Source: Parapedobacter sp037190485 (GTDB taxonomy: Bacteria > Bacteroidota > Bacteroidia > Sphingobacteriales > Sphingobacteriaceae). Taken from it: DNA of 64,000 nucleotides. The notes beneath the pieces were generated by a model. That model saw only the letters and a list, made by a program, of their open reading frames with translations, was not told the DNA's origin and ran no database searches. Of this stretch, positions 8,021-15,355 are shown in pieces. Both the position numbers and the translations under genes were made by a program. Within the stretch, counting starts at the first letter, position 1. The number at the start of each line of letters is the position of its first letter. The stretch covers positions 1 through 64,000 of the forward strand of contig JBBCJB010000013.1 of assembly GCA_037190485.1 (NCBI GenBank), written 5' to 3'.

Positions 8021-11000
8021 TTAAAGTGAAAGACGTATGCCTAGCGCGATATCCATTCCCGGTGGGATGGAGTTGGAGCCGTAATCCGGGTCGATGCCGT
8101 GGTCGTTGGCCGACCAAAGCAAGCCCAGGTTGTTGCAGTTTACATAGACCTGTGCTTTTTGGTAACGATAGGAAAGGTTGATGTACTGCAAGCGGATGTT
8201 ATCCGCCCGCCCGACCGTCACCTCGGATCGTTGGTAGAAGCTGTCGCGGTTGCCATCCAGTGGGTAGGTCAACGAGGGAACGTGTGTACGCTGCTCATCG
8301 CCGGATTGTTTCCAGCGAAGCTGATAGTCACCGTGCCCTTCCAGTTGGCCGTAGAGCGCCGCATAGCTGATTGTCGACCTCCGGAAGTGATGGCCAAGGC
8401 GGTAGCCGATGTAAACCGAGAGACTTAGGTTACGCCAGGATAGCGTATTGCCCAAGGAGCCGAAGTATCGCGGATCGGTCGATCCGTGGAAAATGAGGTC
8501 TTCGGGCGTGGCGCCACTCGTGAGGTAATTGTAATCCGTGGTGGGCAAGCCATCCAGCCCGAATCCCCGAGGGTCGCCTGTCTGTGGGTCTAGGCCTGCC
8601 CACGCATAGGAGAGGATCGGATGTACGGGTTTGCCGGCCAGCTCAAGTACCGCCCCGTCGCTGTTCACCAGGTTACTTACGGGGATCTCACCAAGGTGGT
8701 AGTCGGTTATCCGGTCGGTATACTGACTGGCATTGAGGGTGGTCGTCCAGCGCGCCTGCCCGGTGGTATTGATGCTATTCAGTTGGACATCCACGCCCCG
8801 GGCGCGCATATCGGCTACGTTTTTGGTTACGGTGGCAAGCCCGATCCCGGCGGTGTAGTCAATGGGGCTTGGCCCATAGAGGTCTGAGCAATGTTTCACG
8901 TAAAACTCCAGGCTGCCCGTCACGCGGTCTCCGCGAAACCCGAAATCGGCAGCCACGTTGATCTGCCTGACTTTTTCCCATCGGAGGTCCGGGTTGTAAA
9001 ACCGGTCCACCTGCGCAACCGGTGTCTGCGTATAGATGGACGTGTAGGTATACATCAGCGTCGTGACTGCCGATAGCGATGGATCGATGTTGCCACTATA
9101 GCCATAGGTGGCCCGCAGTTTAAGGAGCGGAAGCCAGGGGAGGTCATAAAAAGCTTCGCGGTTCGCCGTCCAGGCCAGGCCCGCAGACCATAGCGGTGTC
9201 CATCGGTTGTTGGTCCGTGCCCCGAAGATGTTTGAGGCATCGCGGCGGGCGCTCACCGAAGCCGTATACTTGCGCGCAAAGGTATACGCCCCATTGGCAT
9301 ATACCGATACATAGCGGTTGGTCCCTGCCGATAGCACGTCAAGGTAAGGTACCGTCTGTTGGCGATTGCTCACCAGGTTGCGGTATTGCATCAGGTAATT
9401 GACCGGTGTGGTGGTCAACAACCCGCTGTCATAACCGTACAAGCGCCCGGATTCGGTGTTTCGGTCCACACGACGTAGTTCTCCACCGGCGATCGCCGTG
9501 AACGCATGTGTGCCCCAGGTGCGATCCAGGTTGAGCTGTCCACGGTAATTGTGCGTGAGCATGCGGGTGGTGCTGTGGTTGAGGATACCACCGGTGGGAA
9601 TGCCATAGGTGTCCGTTTCCGGTTGGTAGAAGCTGTTGATCAGGTTACGCGCGAAGTAACTATCCACCGTACGGTCGTTCCGGTTATCGCGCTGCTGGAT
9701 GTGCAGCTGATACTTGACTTCCGCGGCAAGTCCCGGCATGAACCGGTAGGCCAAGCCTGCATCCGCCTGCCCATGCAACAGGGTGGTTAACGTGCGGTCA
9801 TGCCGCCAGTCTTCGGAGGGGTAATAGTTCCAATCGAGCAGTTTGGGGTTTGATGCCATTTCGTCGACATACGACTGGCGGTAGTCCGGGTAAAATGGCA
9901 GGGGAGCGCCGTCTCCGTCCGTAAACGTGGTGTAGGCTGGCAGCCCCACATTGGCCTGCCGTATGGAGCCAAAGGTCGGTTTGCCGGAGGCCGTGCGGTT
10001 CCATGCCACGTTGATGCCGGTGGTTAACGTGAGGGGCGCTGCGAGTTTGGTCGTTGTACCATAACGCAGACTGAGCCGTTCGTACCGGTCGTCTAGCGTA
10101 CCCCGGTTTCGGTCGTATGAAACAGCGGTATTCCAGGCATGTCGATCCGTGCCGCTGCGCAGATTCAACGCATGCTGCTGATTCAGTCCCCGGTGGAAAA
10201 ACTGGTCGGTATAGGCCCGGCGTACATCCATGGTGGCAAGTCGGTCGAGTGCGGATTGCAGATCCGGTGAGGATAGTTCAGCATCCCGGTGCCTGAATAG
10301 CAGTTCGTAAGCTGTGGAAAACGGTGGCCGGTCCCGGTGGTCGGTATCCGAAAATCGGTACTCGTGCGCAAAGAGGAAGCGTTCGAAATCGATCAGTTCA
10401 GCCGTGGACATGCGGGGGGTGTAAAACAGATCGGGTATGGGGTTGACTTTCAGGTTGCTGTTCAGGTCGACCTGTAAGCGTTGACCATAGGTTGCTTTTT
10501 TGGTCGTGATCACGATGACGCCATTGCCCGCGCGTGCCCCCCAGATGCTGCTTGCTGCGGCATCCTTCAGGATGGTGATGCGGTCTATATCGTGGGGATT
10601 GATGTTGCTGATGTCGCCCTCGAACGGGAAGTTGTCGAGGATGATCAGTGGATCCTGGGGCCCATTCAGCGTACTCATGCCGCGTACGCGTAATTGCGGC
10701 AAGGCTCCCCGGTCATTCAACGGTCCGGTGGATACGCCGTTAGCCACAATGGCCAGGCCCTGGAGTGCATTGGTCTGTACCTGTTGGGTGAGCAGCTCAC
10801 CATCGATGGTAACGAACGACCCGGTGGCGCGTTCTTTGGGGATGGATTGATACCCGGTCTGCACCGTGACTTCCTGTAGCAGGGCCGTGGCAGGCTCGAG
10901 CCGGATATGAAGCGTTGTGGTTCGGTCATTGACCGCTACCCGTTGCCGGTGGTAGCCAAGCAGGAAGAAGGTCACGGTGTCAGGGAGTGTCGGTACGTGC

Positions 11001-11179
11001 AGGGTGAAGTCGCCCTGGATGCCGGTTGAGGTGCTGGCGGGCGCAGCATCAACGGTGATAGTGACCCCACCGAGCGCAGCGCCGTCAACGGCATCATTCA
11101 CCCTGCCGATAATGCGGTAGGGTTGCGCATAGGCGAATCCACAGGTAAGTGTGATCAAAAAGAGGATAAAACGTTTCAT
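8021..11179 (-). CDS. SusC/RagA family TonB-linked outer-membrane transporter
   Basis: A 1052-residue TonB-dependent receptor. It has a signal peptide (MKRFILFLITLTCGFAYAQ), then a CarboxypepD_reg-like beta-sandwich (IIGRVNDAVDGAALGGVTITV). The plug domain shows the SusC signature (DPLIILDNFPFEGDISNINPHDIDRITILKDAAASSIWGARAGNGVIVITTKK, residues ~175-230). A 22-strand barrel ends in the aromatic LGIRLSL. No STN domain precedes the plug, so this receptor does not itself signal to an anti-sigma factor. Its start overlaps the stop of the TlpA gene (TAATG), indicating translational coupling. It imports a nutrient delivered by the downstream SusD lipoprotein. Confidence 0.97.
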   Translation of the reverse strand: MKRFILFLITLTCGFAYAQPYRIIGRVNDAVDGAALGGVTITVDAAPASTSTGIQGDFTLHVPTLPDTVTFFLLGYHRQRVAVNDRTTTLHIRLEPATALLQEVTVQTGYQSIPKERATGSFVTIDGELLTQQVQTNALQGLAIVANGVSTGPLNDRGALPQLRVRGMSTLNGPQDPLIILDNFPFEGDISNINPHDIDRITILKDAAASSIWGARAGNGVIVITTKKATYGQRLQVDLNSNLKVNPIPDLFYTPRMSTAELIDFERFLFAHEYRFSDTDHRDRPPFSTAYELLFRHRDAELSSPDLQSALDRLATMDVRRAYTDQFFHRGLNQQHALNLRSGTDRHAWNTAVSYDRNRGTLDDRYERLSLRYGTTTKLAAPLTLTTGINVAWNRTASGKPTFGSIRQANVGLPAYTTFTDGDGAPLPFYPDYRQSYVDEMASNPKLLDWNYYPSEDWRHDRTLTTLLHGQADAGLAYRFMPGLAAEVKYQLHIQQRDNRNDRTVDSYFARNLINSFYQPETDTYGIPTGGILNHSTTRMLTHNYRGQLNLDRTWGTHAFTAIAGGELRRVDRNTESGRLYGYDSGLLTTTPVNYLMQYRNLVSNRQQTVPYLDVLSAGTNRYVSVYANGAYTFARKYTASVSARRDASNIFGARTNNRWTPLWSAGLAWTANREAFYDLPWLPLLKLRATYGYSGNIDPSLSAVTTLMYTYTSIYTQTPVAQVDRFYNPDLRWEKVRQINVAADFGFRGDRVTGSLEFYVKHCSDLYGPSPIDYTAGIGLATVTKNVADMRARGVDVQLNSINTTGQARWTTTLNASQYTDRITDYHLGEIPVSNLVNSDGAVLELAGKPVHPILSYAWAGLDPQTGDPRGFGLDGLPTTDYNYLTSGATPEDLIFHGSTDPRYFGSLGNTLSWRNLSLSVYIGYRLGHHFRRSTISYAALYGQLEGHGDYQLRWKQSGDEQRTHVPSLTYPLDGNRDSFYQRSEVTVGRADNIRLQYINLSYRYQKAQVYVNCNNLGLLWSANDHGIDPDYGSNSIPPGMDIALGIRLSL

Positions 11180-11793
11180 TATAGTTGATTGGTTAGGAAA
11201 GCATGGATGGATGCTGCGGTCACTTCGGCTTTGGCGGTGATGGCCTGGATCACGCCGCTACGGTCAATCCAGACATAGCGGGGTATGGCCTCGATTTGGA
11301 AATACCGGTGTACTTCGGTGTCGGGAAAGACGATCGGCAGCGCCGGCGCTTGGTCGAATCGGCGTGTGTACATGCCCAAGATGCGTCCGGGCGTGTCCTT
11401 TACCGGTTCGGGATTGACGAGCAATACCTGTAACTCCCGCTTATGCACGCGCTGCAGCGAATCAAGCAACGGAAATCCGCTGAGGCACGTCATGCAGTAC
11501 GAAGCCCAGAAGTCAAGCAGGATGAGTTTGCGGTCGTTGAAATCGTTGAGCGTAATCGTCGCTGCCGTGGTTGGGCCATTCCAATGCGGTAAGGGCAGGT
11601 GCCAGAGGTGTGCGGGAATGGTATCGCCCACGGTCAGTTTAGATACCTGACCCGAAGCGGCAGGCGCCGCGGCGGTATCCGCGACGGCCTGCGCACGGGC
11701 TTCTACACACAAGATGGTGCAAATGCCAACGGCAATTGTTATTTTTAGCAAAATTTTGGGCAATCGTGTGGCCCTGGCGTAGAAATACGTCAT
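11179..11793 (-). CDS. TlpA/ResA-like periplasmic thioredoxin
   Basis: A thioredoxin-fold protein, first gene of the TlpA-SusC-SusD operon. The start is set at ATG 11793, giving a signal peptide MTYFYARATRLPKILLKITI...EARAQ; the longer upstream frame runs through a hairpin repeat and is rejected. The product is 204 aa. The redox motif is Cys100-Met-Thr-Cys103 in a LLDFWASYCMTC context, followed by a cis-Pro region (AIPRYVWIDRSG). It likely reduces or isomerises disulfides in the periplasm. TlpA-like proteins are frequent companions of SusCD pairs, but the substrate link is unknown. Confidence 0.9.
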   Translation of the reverse strand: MTYFYARATRLPKILLKITIAVGICTILCVEARAQAVADTAAAPAASGQVSKLTVGDTIPAHLWHLPLPHWNGPTTAATITLNDFNDRKLILLDFWASYCMTCLSGFPLLDSLQRVHKRELQVLLVNPEPVKDTPGRILGMYTRRFDQAPALPIVFPDTEVHRYFQIEAIPRYVWIDRSGVIQAITAKAEVTAASIHAFLTNQL

Positions 11794-11830
11794 TTTTTGA
11801 TGTTTGGGTTTGAAAATGGACCGTACCGTA

Positions 11831-11871
11831 GAGACGCCTGCCTGCGGTAGGCAGGCGATGCTTCGCGTCTC
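11831..11871. repeat. Nested palindromic repeat (REP-like)
   Basis: The outer arms GAGACGC (11831-11837) and GCGTCTC (11865-11871) enclose the inner stem GCCTGCCT/AGGCAGGC (11836-11843, 11849-11856). This resembles the short dispersed GAGACGC palindromes known from Bacteroidota and cyanobacterial genomes. It lies about 40 bp upstream of the TlpA start, within the leader. Confidence 0.65.
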
Positions 11872-12367
11872 CACATCGCGTGAAACGACATGAAATCCGG
11901 ATGGCGGCATGAATCCGCATCACGGTTTCAATACGAAATCACGATTTCATTCCGGTGATTTGATCACCCGGATGATGGGGTCCTGTAAGGGTTTGGTATG
12001 CATTGTTTCCATAATTTGAATTGTTCAGTTTGGAAACAGGTCTCCCGTCGGTAAGGGCATAGGCGGAAAGAGGTAAATAGATACCAGTGGAACGAACCTC
12101 GCCGCTTTTGTCTCGGGTACCGCCAGGAAACCACACCCGATTGCTCGGGATACTCGCAAAAGCAAGACACGAAGCCCGCCCACTGGTATGTACCCGCAAA
12201 GGTACGGATAACCCAGCATATGGGCGAACATTCGGTCTTCTCGCGAGTGGAAACTGGCGGTTTCGAGACGAGAGACCTGTTTAGAGCAGCCTCGCGCTGC
12301 TGTTTATTTTCTGGCTTACAGCAGTCGTTGGTTAGTGCTTTTAGACTCCTGCTGTAAGTCGATGAAG

Positions 12368-12397
12368 CAAAGGTAAACATTATAATCTGAATTACAA
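12368..12397 (-). promoter_or_regulatory. Consensus promoter reading toward TlpA-SusCD
   Basis: The minus strand has TTG, 19 bp, then TACCTTTG, an exact Bacteroidota -33/-7 promoter. It is 575 bp upstream of the TlpA start and 31 bp from the divergent XRE start codon. Confidence 0.65.
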
Positions 12398-12427
12398 AAA
12401 AATGAATGACAGAATTTATTGTGTCTT

Positions 12428-13009
12428 ATGAGTGGTGAGAGCGATAGGGAAGATGTAAAGGTCGCGTTTGGGATGCAGTTAAAGCGATATCGCGAAGCGG
12501 CGGGATTGACGCAGGCATTGTTAGCGAGTTTTATGGATGCGCATGCCGGATACATTACACGGGTGGAAGGCGGTAAAATTGCAATGACATTGACCAACCT
12601 CGACAAATACGCCCGTTTCTTCGGTGTCACCTACTACCAAATGGGCAATCCGGATCACCCCGTCCCCACCTGGGATGAACTTCCACAACCCACCAAGCGG
12701 AAGATCACCGAAGCCAAAGCGGCGATTGCCCTACTGGCGCAGGAGGAGAAAGTGGTTTACAGGGATCGCACCATCAACGCCAAGCGACTGCACGGGTTGC
12801 TCGCCGAGGGCTACTTCAGCGTACCCCGCGTCTCGCGCGAGATATTCCGCAAACTGTGCCCCGACATCCCCGAAAGCGAATATCCCAACCAAAAGCGCAA
12901 CATCGCCAAGATCTCCGACACGCTCAGCAAAGGCAAATTCGCCAAGCTCCTCGAAAAACTCGAACCCGAAGCCGGCAGCATCGCGGTACGGTTTGTGGAG
13001 AAAGGGTAG
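12428..13009 (+). CDS. XRE family helix-turn-helix regulator
   Basis: A 193-residue protein (start ATG 12428; a TTG nine bases earlier is possible but unnecessary). Residues ~14-72 are a Cro/C1-type HTH: FGMQLKRYREAAGLTQALLASFMDAHAGYITRVEGGK, then FFGVTYYQMGNP. The C-terminal ~120 residues are basic and helical (ARVSREIFRKLCPD-like region, then RNIAKISDTLSKGKFAKLLEKL); this second domain is not recognised and may bind an effector or a second DNA site. It is divergent from the minus-strand promoter at 12368-12397, so it may regulate that promoter and itself. The PIN toxin pair converges on it downstream. Confidence 0.85.
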   Translation: MSGESDREDVKVAFGMQLKRYREAAGLTQALLASFMDAHAGYITRVEGGKIAMTLTNLDKYARFFGVTYYQMGNPDHPVPTWDELPQPTKRKITEAKAAIALLAQEEKVVYRDRTINAKRLHGLLAEGYFSVPRVSREIFRKLCPDIPESEYPNQKRNIAKISDTLSKGKFAKLLEKLEPEAGSIAVRFVEKG

Positions 13010-13035
13010 GGCGGAACGATGAACTTAATAAGTTA

Positions 13036-13467
13036 TTAATCTGTCAGCGCCGATTTATACAGATTTTCAAATTCATCGTACTTCAAAACGGCTATCTGAG
13101 GGAATTCGTTCGTTTTAATTTTGTGAAGGTGTTTGTCATTGGTTATCAGGAAGTCAGATTGAGAAGAAACATAGCAATCGACAAACTTGTTATCATCTTG
13201 ATCATTTTCTACTAAATGCCAGAGATAATAAGGTTCGCTCGATATAACGTTAGGTAATAAAAGCAGGAAATCAAGCGATGAATCCGTTTTCTTTAGCCCG
13301 TACCTGACTGATAATTGTTCTTGGTATTCAAGCAAAATCTCATTGGAAACGGCGAGTTCAAACTTTCCGGCAAATAGTGCATCGAAAATCCAGCTGTATT
13401 TTGTTTGGGGTGCAAACGAGACAAGCAATACATTGGTGTCAATAACCAATCGAAGTTTATTGCTCAT
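13036..13467 (-). CDS. PIN-domain toxin
   Basis: A 143-residue PIN-family ribonuclease of the 'putative toxin-antitoxin system toxin component' type. The acidic metal-binding residues are visible: Asp10 in VIDTNVLLVS, Glu44/Glu48 in SNEILLEYQE, Asp92 and Asp97 in NDQDDNKFVDC, Asp111 in FLITNDKHL. It is expected to cleave RNA when free of its antitoxin. It overlaps the preceding 66-aa gene by 11 bp, the usual arrangement with the antitoxin first. The pair is clearly more AT-rich than its surroundings, suggesting recent acquisition. Confidence 0.9.
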   Translation of the reverse strand: MSNKLRLVIDTNVLLVSFAPQTKYSWIFDALFAGKFELAVSNEILLEYQEQLSVRYGLKKTDSSLDFLLLLPNVISSEPYYLWHLVENDQDDNKFVDCYVSSQSDFLITNDKHLHKIKTNEFPQIAVLKYDEFENLYKSALTD

Positions 13468-13657
13468 CGATCCACTTGTCCAGATCCGCCTCGGTAATGT
13501 GTTGTTCTTTCATGGCAAACCCAATGTTACGCCGAAGTTTGTCTCCAAAATACTGTGCCATTAGTTTTTTAATGGCAATCAAATCTTCCTCCTTCGGGTC
13601 GAAAGCATAAACTTTGAGTAACTCAAGTTGTAATGGACTTAATTTTTGAGCTTGCAT
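13457..13657 (-). CDS. Antitoxin of the PIN pair
   Basis: A 66-residue, mostly helical protein (MQAQKLSPLQLELLKVYAFDPKEEDLIAIKKLMAQYF...), overlapping the PIN toxin start by 11 bp. The C-terminal acidic end (ITEADLDKWIDEQ) is suited to wrapping the toxin. The sequence resembles small helical antitoxins found with PIN toxins in Bacteroidota; no formal family name is claimed. An AGGAGG ribosome-binding site 4-5 bases before the ATG is unusual for Bacteroidota. A consensus promoter lies 20-50 bp upstream, with a GTACA/TGTAC dyad between its two boxes, consistent with autoregulation. Confidence 0.8.
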   Translation of the reverse strand: MQAQKLSPLQLELLKVYAFDPKEEDLIAIKKLMAQYFGDKLRRNIGFAMKEQHITEADLDKWIDEQ

Positions 13658-13675
13658 AACACCTCCTCATTTATA

Positions 13676-13706
13676 CAAAAGTACATGAATCGTTGTACAA
13701 TGTCAA
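13676..13706 (-). promoter_or_regulatory. Toxin-antitoxin promoter with internal dyad
   Basis: TTG, 20 bp, TACTTTTG on the minus strand is an exact -33/-7 match. A dyad with arms GTACA and TGTAC (13681-13698) occupies the spacer, where a bound repressor would block polymerase. Confidence 0.65.
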
Positions 13707-13798
13707 ATTCGTCTCTTCTTCCACAAACCCGATCCTGAAGCGGGCAGCCGGAAATATTCCGAATTACCTCTTGACAAACCCTTGTCACAGGCGCCCCG

Positions 13799-13806
13799 TA
13801 TGTTTG
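13799..13806 (+). promoter_or_regulatory. -7 box of the DinB gene
   Basis: TATGTTTG, a perfect -7 box, lies 25 bp before the DinB start. The nearest clear TTG gives a poor spacing (25 or 14 bp), so only the -7 element is called. Confidence 0.4.
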
Positions 13807-13831
13807 TGTCGTAATCAAAAAAAGTAAAGTC

Positions 13832-14314
13832 ATGGAACAAGTCATCGCAACCCCCATCATCACACCCGAAGAGCTGGTAAAACATTGGCAAGGCCACCGC
13901 GGATTGACCCGTCGTGTCATCGAGGCATTCCCCGAGCAGGAATTGTTTTCGTTTTCCGTGGGCGGCATGCGGCCGTTTTCGGCCATCGTGGCCGAACTGC
14001 TGGCCATCGCTGCACCCGGCCTCATCGAAATCGTGACCGGCGAGACGGCACCGCTCGATGAGGACGCGAGTAAACTGACCACCAAAGCGCAGTTGCTCGC
14101 GCAATGGGACGAGTCGACGAAACGCATCGATGCGTATTGGCCGCAGCTCACACCCGAACGGTTCCGCGAGGAGCACCTGAGCTTCGGCATGTACAGCAAC
14201 CCCGTCATCAAGAACCTGTTCTACTTCATCGACAACGAAATCCACCATCGTGGCCAAGGATATGTGTATTTAAGGGCGCTGGGTATCGAACCGCCGCCAT
14301 TCTGGGAGCATTAG
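13832..14314 (+). CDS. DinB family protein
   Basis: A 160-residue four-helix-bundle protein of the DinB/YfiT superfamily of metal-dependent thiol transferases. The C-terminal metal-ligand signature NEIHHRGQGYVYLRALGIEPP (His138/His139) is the family hallmark. The N-terminal His, expected near the first helix, is probably His18 or His22 (KHWQGH). Members use a histidine-bound metal, often to transfer bacillithiol or other thiols, but the substrate here is unknown. It is monocistronic, with a -7 box upstream and a strong hairpin downstream. Confidence 0.88.
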   Translation: MEQVIATPIITPEELVKHWQGHRGLTRRVIEAFPEQELFSFSVGGMRPFSAIVAELLAIAAPGLIEIVTGETAPLDEDASKLTTKAQLLAQWDESTKRIDAYWPQLTPERFREEHLSFGMYSNPVIKNLFYFIDNEIHHRGQGYVYLRALGIEPPPFWEH

Positions 14315-14321
14315 GCGTACA

Positions 14322-14361
14322 ATTTCCCGGAACGGTTCTTGACCGGGCCGTTCCGGGAAAT
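14322..14361. terminator. Bidirectional hairpin terminator
   Basis: A perfect 14-bp stem (ATTTCCCGGAACGG at 14322-14335 with 14348-14361), 12-nt loop, between the convergent DinB and WYL genes. Confidence 0.75.
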
Positions 14362-14364
14362 CGC

Positions 14365-15339
14365 TTAGGAACCGTGACGAAATAAATGACCGGCCACCTT
14401 TTCCATCAGCCTCCGTACGGCATCTTTCAACGACTCCGGCTCCACGATCTGGACGAAATCGCCATACATCAGCAGCCACCTGGGGAAAAACCCGTTGGCC
14501 TCCGTGGTATGGAAGGTCATGAAGGTGTACCCCTCGCGCTCCGTTTCGGACACGTATCCGAAGTGCTTGAAATCACGCCGGACATACTTGACGTTGGCCG
14601 ATTCGATTTTCAGGACAACGACGGTCTTCTGGCAATCTGATTGCTGTTCACGGTACGAATCCAAGGGGCCATGTATCCGGGTGAACCGCGCTTTCGTGCG
14701 TTCGATTCGCTGGATGCGGTCAAGCCGGAATTGCCGGTAGTCGTTGCGCAAATGGCAGTAGCCAAGCACATACCACCAATGGTTCTCGTGGAAGACACCG
14801 ATGGGCTCGATGACCCGTTGGGACAGCTCCTCGCTGTGGAAGGCGAGGTAGCCCAAGGCCACTTGCCGTTTGTCGGCAATGCTGTCAAACAGGATGTGCA
14901 GCGCATCGGGTATGGCTTGGTTGAAGGGGTTTTGCGAGGTGTCGATCTGCACCTGCGATTCGATGGCATCCACCCAGTCCTTGTCCTTGCTGCTCAGTAC
15001 GGCCTTGATCTTGTAGATGGCCGCTTGGTGGTACGCACCCAGGCTCTTGTCGGTAAAGGTCTGCATCAGCCGGTCAGCCGCCACGAAGCTGGCGGCTTCC
15101 TCGCGGGTGAACATGATGGGCGGCAACCGATAGCCATCCATGATGGAATACCCGATGCCCGCCTCGCCGATCAGCGGTATGCCGCAGGCCTCCAGCACGC
15201 GGATGTCCCGGTAGATGGTGCGCAGACTCACCTGGAAGCGGTTGGCCAGTTCCTCGGCCTTGACCACGCGCTTGGATTGCAGCTGGATGAAAATGGCCAC
15301 GATCCGCTCAAATCGTCGAAGGGTATCTCCTGTACTCAT
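14365..15339 (-). CDS. HTH-WYL domain transcriptional regulator
   Basis: A 324-residue regulator. ATG 15339 is chosen because the product then opens directly with the HTH (MSTGDTLRRFERIVAIFIQLQSKRVVKAEELANRFQVSLRTIYRDIRVLE); the longer frame runs into the helicase gene. A WYL domain follows at about 140-235 (WWYVLGYCHLRNDYRQFRLDRIQRIE), then the WCX-type C-terminal domain. WYL proteins sense ligands, often nucleotides or DNA ends, and regulate DNA repair or defence genes. The last residues (LFRHGS-stop) are encoded by a 19-bp sequence identical to a MITE terminus. A TATCTTTG box lies 6 bp before the ATG. Confidence 0.9.
   Translation of the reverse strand: MSTGDTLRRFERIVAIFIQLQSKRVVKAEELANRFQVSLRTIYRDIRVLEACGIPLIGEAGIGYSIMDGYRLPPIMFTREEAASFVAADRLMQTFTDKSLGAYHQAAIYKIKAVLSSKDKDWVDAIESQVQIDTSQNPFNQAIPDALHILFDSIADKRQVALGYLAFHSEELSQRVIEPIGVFHENHWWYVLGYCHLRNDYRQFRLDRIQRIERTKARFTRIHGPLDSYREQQSDCQKTVVVLKIESANVKYVRRDFKHFGYVSETEREGYTFMTFHTTEANGFFPRWLLMYGDFVQIVEPESLKDAVRRLMEKVAGHLFRHGS
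14367..14385 (+). repeat. Solo terminal inverted repeat of MITE family 1
   Basis: AGGAACCGTGACGAAATAA is identical in 19 of 19 bases to the left end of the element at 58324 and differs in one base from that at 37226. No element body follows. It encodes the final codons and stop of the WYL regulator. Confidence 0.8.
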
Positions 15340-15344
15340 CAAGG

Positions 15345-15352
15345 CAAAGATA
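15345..15352 (-). promoter_or_regulatory. -7 box at the WYL gene start
   Basis: TATCTTTG on the minus strand ends 6 bp from the ATG, so transcription would start at or within a few bases of the start codon (leaderless-like). No good TTG at -33. Confidence 0.35.
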
Positions 15353-15355
15353 AAA

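Larger units (their letters stand above)
11794..12427. other. 634-bp gene-free region with hairpins between TlpA and XRE genes
   Basis: It holds no convincing ORF. Contents: a nested hairpin at 11831-11871 (outer GAGACGC/GCGTCTC, inner GCCTGCCT/AGGCAGGC); a 10-bp inverted repeat ATACCAGTGG (12081-12090) / CCACTGGTAT (12180-12189); a 10-bp stem CTTACAGCAG/CTGCTGTAAG (12315-12324, 12349-12358); and a strong minus-strand promoter at 12368-12397. It reads as a long structured 5' leader, or a small RNA gene, for the TlpA-SusCD operon. Confidence 0.5.

Noticed and set aside
8021..11793. Polysaccharide utilisation locus around SusCD
   Set aside because: No glycoside hydrolase, sulfatase or hybrid sensor lies next to it; the GH106 gene is 36 kb away. 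Only a TlpA-SusCD uptake operon can be supported.
11964..12380. Minus-strand frame of 138 codons in the TlpA leader
   Set aside because: Its ATG falls inside the -7 box, its composition is Cys/Ser/Arg-rich and unlike neighbouring proteins, and hairpins interrupt it; more likely non-coding leader.
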